Program-made: the position numbers and the translations under genes
Origin: Acidobacteriaceae bacterium KBS 83
Lineage (GTDB): Bacteria > Acidobacteriota > Terriglobia > Terriglobales > Acidobacteriaceae
NCBI GenBank assembly: GCA_000381585.1
Contig: KB906735.1
Span: forward strand, 604,836 to 668,835
DNA: 64,000 nt
Reading direction: 5' to 3'
In this document: positions 1 to 9,109 of the stretch, piece by piece
Layout of the letters: each line of letters starts with the position of its first letter
How positions within the stretch are numbered: the first letter of the stretch is position 1
The notes under the pieces: model-generated
What the model was told of the DNA's origin: nothing
The model's input: only the letters and a program-made list of their open reading frames with translations
Databases searched by the model: none

Positions 1-102
1 AATAACAAGATCCCTCGAAAAAGCATCTTTTAATCCTAACCGTCGCTTTATCAAGTCAAGCTCAAGGTTCGACTCCGTTGCGGCGTATCATGAGAGGAGC
101 GT

Positions 103-996
103 ATGGACTGGAAGAGTAAGCGAGTTGAGGCCATCCTGGAACACGCCCTGCTGGAAGACCAGGCGCTCAAAGACATCACAACTGCCTACACTATCGATCC
201 CAAGCTGCGCGCCACCGGCACCATCGTTGCCAAAGAAGATTGTGTCGTAGCCGGTCTTGGTTGTATTCCCCGCTTTCTGGAGATATATTCACGCCTCAGC
301 CAGGCGTCCGGCCGGTCGAATCCGGTCCGCTACGAAGTCGTACATCATCCAGAAATTTTCGACGGTGTGCGCGTCAAGCGTGGGCAATCGATCGCGGTTG
401 TCCGCTCCACCGCGCAAGTCCTCCTCTCCTGCGAGCGCGTCATCCTGAACCTGATGCAGCGCATGAGCGGCATCGCCACCATAACGCGCCGGTATGTCGA
501 CCAGGTGAACGGCACGAAAGCAAAGGTCCTTGACACGCGCAAGACTGTGCCGGGCCTGCGTCTGCTGGACAAATACGCGGTCTCCTGCGGGGGCGGTGAG
601 AACCATCGGCTCGATCTCTCCGACAGCGTTCTCATCAAAAACAACCACATCGCTCTCGGGGGCGGCATACCCAAGGTGCTTGCAGCCGCACTCGCGGCGC
701 GCAAGCCCGGTCAGCGCGTGCAAGTAGAAGTGCGCAACCGACAGGAGCTCGAGCAGGCGCTCGAGGGCGGCGCCGAGGCAGTCCTGCTCGACAACATGAC
801 ACCCGCTGACGTAGCCTCCTCCGTCAAGTTCATCCATGCGCGTAGCCGCAATGTGCCCATTGAAGCTTCAGGTGGCATTCAGTTGGATTCCATCCGTAAA
901 TACGCCGAAGCTGGCGTGGACTTCATCTCCTCCGGCGCCCTGACGCACTCCGCCACCGCGATTGACCTCAGCATGCGCATCGTGGCAGAGAACTGA
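103..996 (+). CDS. nadC: Nicotinate-nucleotide pyrophosphorylase (carboxylating)
   Basis: This 297-residue cytosolic enzyme converts quinolinate and PRPP to nicotinate mononucleotide, CO2 and pyrophosphate in de novo NAD synthesis. The family signature is clear: TRKTVPG at about residues 145-151, GGGENHR at 163-169, the catalytic-lysine segment LIKNNH at 177-182, VEVRN near 208 and EASGGI near 254. The length is normal for the family. The ATG is preceded by GAGAGGAG at good spacing. It is the first gene of a same-strand run with birA 17 nt downstream. No nadA or nadB is visible in the window. Confidence 0.96.
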   Translation: MDWKSKRVEAILEHALLEDQALKDITTAYTIDPKLRATGTIVAKEDCVVAGLGCIPRFLEIYSRLSQASGRSNPVRYEVVHHPEIFDGVRVKRGQSIAVVRSTAQVLLSCERVILNLMQRMSGIATITRRYVDQVNGTKAKVLDTRKTVPGLRLLDKYAVSCGGGENHRLDLSDSVLIKNNHIALGGGIPKVLAAALAARKPGQRVQVEVRNRQELEQALEGGAEAVLLDNMTPADVASSVKFIHARSRNVPIEASGGIQLDSIRKYAEAGVDFISSGALTHSATAIDLSMRIVAEN

Positions 997-1013
997 AGGC
1001 GGAGAGCAGAGCG

Positions 1014-1838
1014 ATGAACTTTATCTCCGCTCCTATCGCCGGCGCCTTCGAGCTCGAAACGCTCAATCGCGAGCTCGCTGGCACACCATTCGCCGGCAGA
1101 GTCCGTCACTTTCCCACCATAGACTCCACCAACACGCAGGCCATGCGCGAGGCCGAACAGGCGCAGGAGAGCGGCACCGTCTACCTTGCTGACGAGCAGA
1201 CCGGCGGTCGCGGGCGCAGTGCGCACGAATGGCACTCCGCCGCAGGCTCCGGCCTTTACGTCAGCATCCTGCTGCGGCCGAAGATCGCGCCGGCCGACGT
1301 TCTCTGGCTCTCGCTGGCTGCAGGGCTCGCTGTGCAGGATGCCGTCCGCGACATCACCTCGCTCGCGCCCGACATTCGGTGGCCCAACGATCTGCTGCTC
1401 TCCGGCCGCAAGATGGGCGGCATCCTCACCGAGCTCAACGCCGAGGTCACACGCGTGCGCCACGCCGTCATCGGAATAGGCCTCAACGTACATCAGCCAT
1501 CGTTCCCGCCGGAGCTGGCATCACTCGCCACCTCGCTCAAAATCGAAACCGGCCAAGACTGGTCTCGTCAGGATCTGCTGGTGGCGCTCCTGCATCACCT
1601 GAACCAGGAGGTGGAGCGGCTGACCGCAGTACATAACCTTGATGTGGCAACCGCAGATGTCCGTGACCGGTTATCCGCAGGCTCCACGTGGATTCAGGGT
1701 AAACAGGTAACTGTTACTGACACTGATACATTCTCGGGAGTCACGGACGGGCTCGACGCCCGCGGCTTTCTTCGTGTGCGCACGCCCCACGGCATCCGCG
1801 TTGTGCTTTCCGGCGGCGTGCGGGAAGGAGCGCGCTAA
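1014..1838 (+). CDS. birA: Biotin--[acetyl-CoA-carboxylase] ligase
   Basis: This enzyme activates biotin to biotinyl-5'-AMP and transfers it to the biotin carboxyl carrier protein. The 274 residues contain GGRGR at 64-68 (biotinyl-AMP loop), RWPND at about 122-126, a GRKMGGIL lysine segment and GIGLNV at 154-159. There is no N-terminal helix-turn-helix, so it should be a ligase without the repressor function of E. coli BirA. The start has a GGAGAG-type ribosome binding site. It sits between nadC and coaX with only 2 nt before coaX, which indicates an operon. Confidence 0.93.
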   Translation: MNFISAPIAGAFELETLNRELAGTPFAGRVRHFPTIDSTNTQAMREAEQAQESGTVYLADEQTGGRGRSAHEWHSAAGSGLYVSILLRPKIAPADVLWLSLAAGLAVQDAVRDITSLAPDIRWPNDLLLSGRKMGGILTELNAEVTRVRHAVIGIGLNVHQPSFPPELASLATSLKIETGQDWSRQDLLVALLHHLNQEVERLTAVHNLDVATADVRDRLSAGSTWIQGKQVTVTDTDTFSGVTDGLDARGFLRVRTPHGIRVVLSGGVREGAR

Positions 1839-1840
1839 CC

Positions 1841-2677
1841 ATGTTACTGGCCATCGACATCGGCAACACCAACACAGTGCTCGGCCTCTACAACCATGAT
1901 TCCTCAGAGCTCGTGGCCGACTGGCGTATCACCACGCACAAAAACCAGACCTCCGATGAATACGGCGTGCTCTTCCTGAACCTGTTCGCAATGCGTCAGA
2001 TTGACGTCTCGAAAATCTCTGCAATCGTCGTCTCGTCGGTGGTTCCACCGCTCGACACCACAATCCGCCGCCTATGCGAGCGCTACTTTGGTATCCGCCC
2101 TCTATTCGTCGAACCCGGTATCAAGACTGGCATGCCGCTTCTCGTCGACAATCCCGCCGAACTCGGCGCGGATCGCATCGTCAATGGCGTCGCAGCCTTC
2201 GTGCGCTACGGCGGCCCCATCATTATCGTCGACTTCGGCACTGCAACCACCTTCGACGTCATCTCGGCGCGGGGCGAATACATCGGCGGCGTCATCGCTC
2301 CTGGACTCGGCATCTCCGCGGACGCTCTCTTCTCACGCGCGGCCAAGCTCTCCCGGGTCGATATCAAGCGGCCCGCGCGCACCATCGGAACCAACACCAT
2401 CGCTCACCTGCAAAGCGGCCTCTTCTACGGCTACATCGGCCTGGTCGATGGCATCCTCGAGCGGATGCTGGCAGAAATTCAGACCAGCCAGCCCAATGGA
2501 AGCGCACCAGCTCCGAAAGTGATCGCCACCGGCGGTCTCGCCCACATGCTCCACGAAGACTCGAAATACATCACGGCCATCGATGACATGCTGACGCTCG
2601 ACGGCCTGCGTCTGCTCTACGAGCGGAACCGCACACCGCGATCGCGCGGCGCATCACCTCCGGCCACGACGACCTAA
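1841..2677 (+). CDS. coaX: Type III pantothenate kinase
   Basis: CoaX phosphorylates pantothenate in the first step of coenzyme A synthesis. It belongs to the ASKHA-fold, feedback-insensitive, type III class. Diagnostic motifs are DIGNTN at residues 5-10, GADR at 109-112, DFGTATTFD at 131-139 and GGVIAPG at about 149-155. The 278-residue length is typical apart from a short basic/Pro tail. The ATG lies 2 nt after the birA stop, and the next gene starts immediately after its own stop. The birA-coaX neighbourhood is common in bacteria, which supports both calls. Confidence 0.95.
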   Translation: MLLAIDIGNTNTVLGLYNHDSSELVADWRITTHKNQTSDEYGVLFLNLFAMRQIDVSKISAIVVSSVVPPLDTTIRRLCERYFGIRPLFVEPGIKTGMPLLVDNPAELGADRIVNGVAAFVRYGGPIIIVDFGTATTFDVISARGEYIGGVIAPGLGISADALFSRAAKLSRVDIKRPARTIGTNTIAHLQSGLFYGYIGLVDGILERMLAEIQTSQPNGSAPAPKVIATGGLAHMLHEDSKYITAIDDMLTLDGLRLLYERNRTPRSRGASPPATTT

Positions 2678-3361
2678 GTGCAAAACAACTACATCAACTA
2701 CTTCACGGAGATCGAGGAGCACTTTCAGCGCCGTCGCGGATCCATCCTGCTTCTTTCCACCCTGGACTGGGCCCTCATCGACGCCTGGCGCGAGGCGGGC
2801 GTGCCGCTGGCCGCCGTCTTGCGCGGTATCGACGTTGCCTTCGACAAATATGAGGCGCGCAAGACGAGGGCCCGTATGCGGAAGGTCAACGGTCTCGCCT
2901 GGTGCGCGCAGGCTGTCATGGAAGCCGTTGAAATCATGCAGGATGCCACTATCGGCGGCTCGCCCGTGCAGATGGATGCCGCCGGACTCGAACATGATCG
3001 CATCGCAAAGCATTTGCAGGCCGCGGCTGCGACCTTCAGCCGCGTCGCGAGCACCGTCCCGGCGCTGCGCGAGATCGCGGAGCGCCTGGAATATTTCGCG
3101 CACCAGAAGTTCAGCAACGAAGAACTCGAGCGCCACTTGAGCACGCTTGAAGAGAAGCTCTTCGCGCTCCTCCTCACCGACATGCCCGCGGATGAGCTGG
3201 AGCAGATGCGCGAGCAGGCCGGGCGCGAGCTTGCGCCCTATCGCGGCCGCATGCAGGCAGTGCAGATCCGACAGATTGAGCAGCAGTTCATGCGCCGGCG
3301 CCTGCTCGAACGCTACGATCTGCCGCGCGTCAGCCTCTTCTACATGCAGCAGGGCGAGTGA
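2678..3361 (+). CDS. Conserved-looking helical protein of unknown function
   Basis: This 227-residue protein starts with GTG directly after the coaX stop and ends 1 nt before the next ATG, so it is almost certainly co-translated. It is soluble and strongly alpha-helical, with many charged residues and no signal peptide or membrane segment. The N-terminal YFTEIEEHFQRRRG and the segment DWALIDAWREAGVPLAAVLRGID (two helices) suggest a protein-interaction or nucleic-acid-associated role, but I recognise no domain. Its fixed place between coaX and an RNA methyltransferase gene is the only functional hint. Codon use matches its neighbours. Confidence 0.82.
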   Translation: MQNNYINYFTEIEEHFQRRRGSILLLSTLDWALIDAWREAGVPLAAVLRGIDVAFDKYEARKTRARMRKVNGLAWCAQAVMEAVEIMQDATIGGSPVQMDAAGLEHDRIAKHLQAAAATFSRVASTVPALREIAERLEYFAHQKFSNEELERHLSTLEEKLFALLLTDMPADELEQMREQAGRELAPYRGRMQAVQIRQIEQQFMRRRLLERYDLPRVSLFYMQQGE

Positions 3362-3362
3362 C

Positions 3363-4655
3363 ATGAAGCTGCGGATCGAAAAAGCGATCTACGGCGGCGC
3401 GTCACTCGCCCGCGTCCCCGCTGATGGCCCGGCCGATCTCGCCGGCAAAGCGGTCTTCGTACCACTTGCTCTCCCCGCTGAGTTGGTGGAAGCCACCATC
3501 GTCAGCGACCGCCGCAGCTACATCACGGCCACACTCGACTCCGTATTCGAGCCCGCACCCAGCCGCACCACTCCCGGCTGCGAATACTACGGCCGCTGCG
3601 GCGGCTGCCATTACCAGCATGCCGACTATTCAGCGCAGCTCGCCATGAAGCGCGGCATCCTTATCGAAACGCTCGAGCGCGCGCACGTTGACGTCCCCGG
3701 CGAGTTCCGCGTCCTGTCGGCCGATCCGTGGTCGTACCGCAACCGTATCCGCCTCCATGTCACGACGACAGCGCTCAGCTACCGCGAAGCCGCCTCCCAT
3801 CGTGATCTTCCCGTCACTCACTGCCCCGTCGCCGCTCCCATCCTGCAGCGCGTCATCTACGCGTTCAATGAACTTCTCCAGAAGCAGCCCTCCCTCGCGC
3901 AAAGCCTCTCCGAAGTTGAGTTCTTCACCGCAGCCGACGAATCGGCGCTACTCATCTCGCTCTTCACACAGCAAGGCAAATCATCGGAGCATCTTCCCCG
4001 ATCTGTAGCCGACGCACTTTTCACAACCCTGCCCTCGCTCCAGGGCGTGCGCACCTTCTCTCTCGATCCCAGGACGCGCCGCATACAGTCATCCGCCGCG
4101 TGGGGCCGGCCCTCGCTCGACTACACCGTTGGCTCGCTCCGTTATCAAGTCAGCGCCGGCGCCTTTTTCCAGGTGAACCGATATCTCATCCCGGCGCTCG
4201 TTGAAGAGGTCGTCGCGAAACGAACCGGAAACATTGCGTGGGACCTCTATGCCGGCGTCGGCCTCTTCGCCCGGGCGCTCGCACAGCGATTCGACCAGGT
4301 CATCGCTGTCGAGTCCTCGCCATCGTCGACGGCCGATCTCGTTCACAACCTCCGTGGCCCTGCGCACAAGCACGTATCGCGGGACACCCTTCGATTCCTC
4401 CAATCGTCCCCCGCCCAGACTCCCGATCTCGTCGTAGTAGACCCGCCACGCGCAGGTCTGGGCAGCGACGTCTGCCACCAGCTTGCTGCCGTACAGCCGC
4501 GCCAAATCGTCTACGTTTCCTGCGATCCCTCCACCCTCGCCCGCGATCTGCGCGCGCTGCAACCATCCGGGTATCGACCCGTCGCTGTCACCCTGATAGA
4601 CCTGTTCCCACAGACATTCCATCTGGAGACCGTGGCCACACTCGAACGTGAGTAA
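3363..4655 (+). CDS. TrmA/RlmC/RlmD-family RNA (uracil-5-)-methyltransferase
   Basis: This is a SAM-dependent 5-methyluridine methyltransferase for rRNA or tRNA, 430 residues long. Three cysteines in CEYYGRCGGC (C73, C79, C82) match the iron-sulfur cluster binding site of the RlmD/RlmC group. The C-terminal Rossmann domain has DLYAGVGLFA, then VDPPRAGL near 359-366, and the catalytic-cysteine motif SCDPSTLARD at 386-395 (C387). The ATG at 3363 is chosen because the preceding gene stops at 3361; an upstream in-frame extension would overlap that gene. The exact target (U1939, U747 or tRNA U54) cannot be told from sequence alone. A TrmFO-type enzyme is also present, so rRNA is the likelier substrate. 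Confidence 0.87.
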   Translation: MKLRIEKAIYGGASLARVPADGPADLAGKAVFVPLALPAELVEATIVSDRRSYITATLDSVFEPAPSRTTPGCEYYGRCGGCHYQHADYSAQLAMKRGILIETLERAHVDVPGEFRVLSADPWSYRNRIRLHVTTTALSYREAASHRDLPVTHCPVAAPILQRVIYAFNELLQKQPSLAQSLSEVEFFTAADESALLISLFTQQGKSSEHLPRSVADALFTTLPSLQGVRTFSLDPRTRRIQSSAAWGRPSLDYTVGSLRYQVSAGAFFQVNRYLIPALVEEVVAKRTGNIAWDLYAGVGLFARALAQRFDQVIAVESSPSSTADLVHNLRGPAHKHVSRDTLRFLQSSPAQTPDLVVVDPPRAGLGSDVCHQLAAVQPRQIVYVSCDPSTLARDLRALQPSGYRPVAVTLIDLFPQTFHLETVATLERE

Positions 4656-4687
4656 AAACTGGTGGCGCGGCTCAGGGCTACCAATTC

Positions 4688-7441
4688 ATGGCCACCATCG
4701 TCGCTCCGCCACAGTCACCCCCACTGCGACCGGCCAGAGGCCATTCCTCCAAAGAACTCCTCGCGAAGCCCCATATCGGAGCCATCCAGCACGATCCGGT
4801 GCGCTTCACCCGCGTCCCGCTTCTCTTCGCAGCCATAGCCTTCGCCGCAGGCATTCTCATCTGCAGCCGTTACTGGTTCATGCCTGCGTGGCTCGCCATC
4901 GCGACTCTCCTCGAGGGCCTGCTCGCCGCCGTAACCGCGCGCTGGCGGTCCCGCATCGCGCTCTGGCCGCTCGCCGCAACATGGCTGCTTCTCGGCGGCT
5001 TCGCCGCAGAGATGCAGCCCCGTCCCGCACCACAGAAGGAGCTTCGCCACATGGCCCAGAACGAGCCCGTCACGCTGACCGGCACGGTCGAGCGCGCCAG
5101 TCCCATCCGCCACATCATCTCGTTCCGCCCCTTTTCGAACGACCAGATCGCCGAGCAGATGCAGTCCATCGACCTGCAGGTCCGCGCTGCCGCGCTGCCC
5201 GGCGATCTCCTCCAGCCGGTCGAGGGCGGCCTGCGCCTCTCGCTCTACGCACCCGCAGACGCCACGATGACGCCGCTCGGCTGCGGCGATATTGTCGCCG
5301 TTACGGCAACGATCAAGCCACCCGAGCGTTACCGCGAACCCGGGGTCTGGGACAGCTCCGCGTGGCTGCTGAGCCAGGGCATCGGCGTCATCGGCTCCGC
5401 GAAAGCCGAGAAGCTCCATATGCAGGCGCCTAACGGCCGCCGTAGCTTCGCATGCCTGCAACACGCGCTCCAAACCGCAGCTAGCGACCGCCTGGTGCAA
5501 TTCGCGGACACGCCGCGACCCGGCGCCCTGCCTGACTGGCTCACCCTAGGTCACGATGATGCTGCCATGCTCTCCGCGATGGTCACCGGCGACCGCTCTT
5601 ACCTCGGCAGCGCACTTCGCACGCCATTCGAGCGCACTGGCTCCTTCCATCTTCTCGTCGTCTCTGGCTTGCACCTCGGCATCTTCGCAACATTTGTTTT
5701 CGCAATCGGCCGCAGGCTTCACATCGGCCGACTTCCGCTCACCGCCATCACGCTCCCGCTTTCTCTCGCGTATGCTCTGCTGACTGGATTCGGCCAGCCA
5801 GTCCAGCGCGCCTACGCTATGCTGGCGCTCTACCTTATCGGTAGGGTTCTCTATCGTGATCGCGGCCGCCTTAACAGCCTAGGGTTTGCCGCGCTTTGCC
5901 TGCTCGTCTTCGATCCCCACGCGCTCTTCGACGCCGGCCTTGAGATGACTCTGCTCACCGTCGTCGCCGTCGCCGGCATCGCTGTCCCCGCTATGGAGCG
6001 CTCCAGCACCCCGTTTCTTATCGCCTCCCGCTTCATCAACGCCGTCGGCATGGACACAGCATTCGAGCCGCGTCTCGCCCAATTCCGCGTGACGCTTCGC
6101 CTCCTCGGGGAGCACCTCGAACCGTTCGTCAGCCGTCGTCCGCGCCGCACCCGCCGCGCACAGAATGTGCTGGCATTCGGCATCCGCGGGAGCCTTCTGC
6201 TCTTCGACCTCTGCCTTGTCTCCGCCACCATCGAGCTCGTCATGGCACTGCCCATGACAGCCTACTTCCATCGCGTCACCACATTCGGGCTCTTCGTCAA
6301 CATCCTCATCGTTCCCGCCCTCACGCTGCTGCTGCCGGCCGCGCTGCTCACAATGCTGGCGCTCCTCTTATCGCCGCATATCGCGTGGCTGCCCGCAGCG
6401 GCTACCGCCGCCCTGCTGCATGCCGTCGTCGCCATCGTTCGCATCTCGAGCGCGTTGCGCATGAGCGAATGGCGCCGTCCCGGTCCGACCATCACTGCCA
6501 CCCTGGCCTGTCTCGCGCTGCTCGCCTTTGCCGTCTGGGTTGTCCGCGCGCGAAGCCGCGTAGCACTGCCGATGAGCGCCGCAGCGCTCCTCACAGCCGT
6601 TGTGTGCATCCTTGCTCCGCCTGGTGTTTCGCGCCGAGCAGGCGTGCTCGAGATCAGCGCCATCGATGTCGGTCAGGGCGATTCCATCTTGGTCGTCTCA
6701 CCCGAGGGCCGCACTATGCTGGTCGATGCCGGTGGTCCCACAGGTGGCTCGACCCGCCAGGGCAACTTTGATATCGGTGAAGATGTCGTCTCGCCTTATC
6801 TGTGGAGCCGGCACATTCAGCGCCTTGACGTGGTCGCCCTCACGCACGCGCACAGCGACCACATGGGGGGCATGGCCGCCGTGCTGCGCAACTTCCGTCC
6901 GCGCGAGCTCTGGGTCGGCCACAATCCACCTACCCCCGCTTATCAGCAACTGCTTCGCGAGGCCTTATGGCTCGGCGTCCGAGTCCGTTCCTTGTCTGCC
7001 GGCGACAGCATGACCTTTGGCGCCGCAACTGCTAGAGTTCTCGCTCCATCGCCCAGTTACCAACCCGGCGACTCTGCCAGCAATGACGACTCTCTGGTGC
7101 TTCACCTCAGCTACGCCGGACATTCCGCTTTGCTCGAGGGCGATGCCGAGGCGTCCAGCGAAACCGCCATGCTGTCACTGCCCGCTGATGACCTTGCCTC
7201 CGACTTGCTCAAGGTGGGCCACCACGGCAGTAAGAGCTCTACCACTCCGCCTTTCCTTGCGCGCGTCCAGCCGCATCTCGCCATCATTTCGGTCGGTCCT
7301 TACAATAGCTACCACCATCCGCGTTGGGAAACATTGAAAAAGCTACAAGTTGAAGGCGCGCACACCTGGCGCACCGACCTTCTTGGCGTCTCTACCTTCT
7401 ACATCGACGGTACCGGTGTTCACTCCGCGCACTTACCTTGA
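4688..7441 (+). CDS. comEC: ComEC/Rec2-family competence protein
   Basis: This inner-membrane channel carries single-stranded DNA into the cytoplasm during transformation. The 917 residues follow the family order. There is an N-terminal membrane pair with a DUF4131-like domain, a central polytopic competence domain (about residues 300-610), and a C-terminal metallo-beta-lactamase-like domain starting near AIDVGQGDSIL. That domain contains THAHSDH at 719-725 and VGHHGSKSS near 843, consistent with a nuclease-like fold. It begins 32 nt after the methyltransferase gene and probably belongs to the same transcript. No other competence gene is in the window. Confidence 0.93.
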   Translation: MATIVAPPQSPPLRPARGHSSKELLAKPHIGAIQHDPVRFTRVPLLFAAIAFAAGILICSRYWFMPAWLAIATLLEGLLAAVTARWRSRIALWPLAATWLLLGGFAAEMQPRPAPQKELRHMAQNEPVTLTGTVERASPIRHIISFRPFSNDQIAEQMQSIDLQVRAAALPGDLLQPVEGGLRLSLYAPADATMTPLGCGDIVAVTATIKPPERYREPGVWDSSAWLLSQGIGVIGSAKAEKLHMQAPNGRRSFACLQHALQTAASDRLVQFADTPRPGALPDWLTLGHDDAAMLSAMVTGDRSYLGSALRTPFERTGSFHLLVVSGLHLGIFATFVFAIGRRLHIGRLPLTAITLPLSLAYALLTGFGQPVQRAYAMLALYLIGRVLYRDRGRLNSLGFAALCLLVFDPHALFDAGLEMTLLTVVAVAGIAVPAMERSSTPFLIASRFINAVGMDTAFEPRLAQFRVTLRLLGEHLEPFVSRRPRRTRRAQNVLAFGIRGSLLLFDLCLVSATIELVMALPMTAYFHRVTTFGLFVNILIVPALTLLLPAALLTMLALLLSPHIAWLPAAATAALLHAVVAIVRISSALRMSEWRRPGPTITATLACLALLAFAVWVVRARSRVALPMSAAALLTAVVCILAPPGVSRRAGVLEISAIDVGQGDSILVVSPEGRTMLVDAGGPTGGSTRQGNFDIGEDVVSPYLWSRHIQRLDVVALTHAHSDHMGGMAAVLRNFRPRELWVGHNPPTPAYQQLLREALWLGVRVRSLSAGDSMTFGAATARVLAPSPSYQPGDSASNDDSLVLHLSYAGHSALLEGDAEASSETAMLSLPADDLASDLLKVGHHGSKSSTTPPFLARVQPHLAIISVGPYNSYHHPRWETLKKLQVEGAHTWRTDLLGVSTFYIDGTGVHSAHLP

Positions 7442-7525
7442 TACCGGTCAGGATCGTTTTTCTCGTGCGCAGCATCCTTATCAGGTATAGAGTCTGCGAA
7501 ACATCGCAGTCCGGAGGGTCCACGC

Positions 7526-7816
7526 ATGCAGTCAGAGGAAACCGGGGACAGAGGTCACACACAACCCGCGGAAGCACGCTCCGTGCTCGAGCAGCAACAG
7601 GAAGAGAAGAACCTTCGCCGCCTCCAGCTCATGATGAACATGGTGATGTCGGTCATCGCGCAGGACAGCACACTCACCTACGAAGCGGCATCGGAGATGA
7701 TCGCGGACAGCCGGCGCGCCGCACTCGCCATGTTTCCGGATAAGGAGCTGGCCTACGAGCTGATTTACCAGCCGAAGCTGCAGCGCCTGATGCGCGATCG
7801 TTTTCGACTGCAATAG
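7526..7816 (+). CDS. Small helical protein of unknown function
   Basis: This 96-residue soluble protein has a good ribosome binding site (GGAGGG, 8 nt before the ATG). The N-terminal 25 residues are polar and Glu/Gln-rich. The rest is helical, with LMMNMVMSVIAQDSTLTYEAA and a C-terminal segment ending in LMRDRFRLQ. No catalytic or metal motif is visible. It lies 84 nt after comEC and converges on the metallophosphoesterase gene with a 14-nt gap. Function unknown; the composition resembles a small regulatory or structural protein. Confidence 0.75.
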   Translation: MQSEETGDRGHTQPAEARSVLEQQQEEKNLRRLQLMMNMVMSVIAQDSTLTYEAASEMIADSRRAALAMFPDKELAYELIYQPKLQRLMRDRFRLQ

Positions 7817-7830
7817 AACTGTCCATGCCT

Positions 7831-9078
7831 TCAGGAGAAGTGCTCTAACCGCGTATTCTTGTATTCGTGGTGCAGGCATCTGTCGGGCTTCGCGGTGAAG
7901 CACTCCTGGAACATCATGCGATTGTGCAGGTCTAGATAGTCGATCTCCAGCAATGTGCCATTGCAGGTCACGTTCACAAACCCATTCCAACCTGCGCACG
8001 CAGCTCCCTCGCTCAATTTGTAATCGCCTCGCGCGTCATAGAACTTCAATCCTGCCTTCTTTTGCGGCCGCTCCCCACATTCCACTGGCATGCCGCCATG
8101 CCCAATGCATCGGCCATACGCGCCAATACCGCCAGGAGTCGCTCGGAATTTATAGATCGCCAATCGGTGCTCATGACCCCAGAGCCACACTACCTCCTGG
8201 CCGGCAAAGAACTCCGCAAGCTGTCGTGCCGGGCGCGGAAACACCTCATCCGTGAAAGCTGTCCCATACTGGTGATGCGTCAGGATCAGCGTAGCCTTTG
8301 GTCTCTCCTGCGGCTTTACCGTGTCACGCAACCACGCGATCAGACCGTCTTCCATCCGGCAGTCCGCATGTACCCAGCGCAATTGGTTCACGCCCGGTAT
8401 GGCTGCGAGCAGCGGCAGTCCGGCGGAGTTGTAGCCCGTGTCGAGTCCCAGAATCCGCCAGTGCTCCGATTCGAGACAGAAGTAGCTCGCCTTCTGCGGC
8501 CCTCCATCGCCGGTCTCGCAGTAGTCCAGCACCGCTGTGAAGTACGATCCGCCGCCCCCGTACATCTCGTGATTGCCCGGGAGCGCAAAGGTGCCCACCG
8601 CACCTTTCGGCCACATCACCGGCGAATATTGATTCACCATTGTTCCGAGGAAGTTCTCTCCCACCTCCGTCTCATCGCCAACGTAGTAGATGTCGCCGAG
8701 ATGGATCGTGTAATCCGGCGCGCCCACTGCCATCGATTCGGCCACCTGCGCCGCTTCCTGCGTGCCGGTTCCCCAGTCGCTCGCAATCGAGATGCGCACC
8801 GCGCCCTTGCCGTTCGCGTTACGCAGCGCATAGATACCGCTCTCCCCCGTGCCCGCGTAGCTCGGATACGGCGCGTAACGCCGTCCCAACATCTGCCGCG
8901 CGTAGCTTGAAATCCAGCGCCAGCTTTGGTGCGGCAGGAACGCCGCCAACTCTGGCCGAGGCAGCGTGGGAGCCAGTCGCGTTGCACGCCGCTGATAAAA
9001 CGACATCAGCCGCGACCTGCCCAGCAGCGGCACATTGCTGCGCCGTGCGATTGAGGATGGCTTGCGGATTCCGCTCAT
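7831..9078 (-). CDS. Calcineurin-type metallophosphoesterase
   Basis: This 415-residue phosphoesterase has the two-metal signature in order: ASDWGTG near 100, LGDIYYVGDE, GNHEMYGGGG, TLILTHHQYG and WLWGHEHRLA. No clear signal peptide is present; the first 30 residues are basic with many Ser/Arg. The substrate cannot be inferred; relatives include purple-acid-phosphatase-like and cyclic-nucleotide phosphodiesterase-like enzymes. It is the last gene of the envelope operon, 31 nt after the DUF3108 gene. The start at the 5' end of the frame is not decided by a strong ribosome binding site; ATGs nearer the domain are possible. Confidence 0.85.
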   Translation of the reverse strand: MSGIRKPSSIARRSNVPLLGRSRLMSFYQRRATRLAPTLPRPELAAFLPHQSWRWISSYARQMLGRRYAPYPSYAGTGESGIYALRNANGKGAVRISIASDWGTGTQEAAQVAESMAVGAPDYTIHLGDIYYVGDETEVGENFLGTMVNQYSPVMWPKGAVGTFALPGNHEMYGGGGSYFTAVLDYCETGDGGPQKASYFCLESEHWRILGLDTGYNSAGLPLLAAIPGVNQLRWVHADCRMEDGLIAWLRDTVKPQERPKATLILTHHQYGTAFTDEVFPRPARQLAEFFAGQEVVWLWGHEHRLAIYKFRATPGGIGAYGRCIGHGGMPVECGERPQKKAGLKFYDARGDYKLSEGAACAGWNGFVNVTCNGTLLEIDYLDLHNRMMFQECFTAKPDRCLHHEYKNTRLEHFS

Positions 9079-9109
9079 CGAACTCTGCTCTCGATCGAGT
9101 CTTCTGCGG

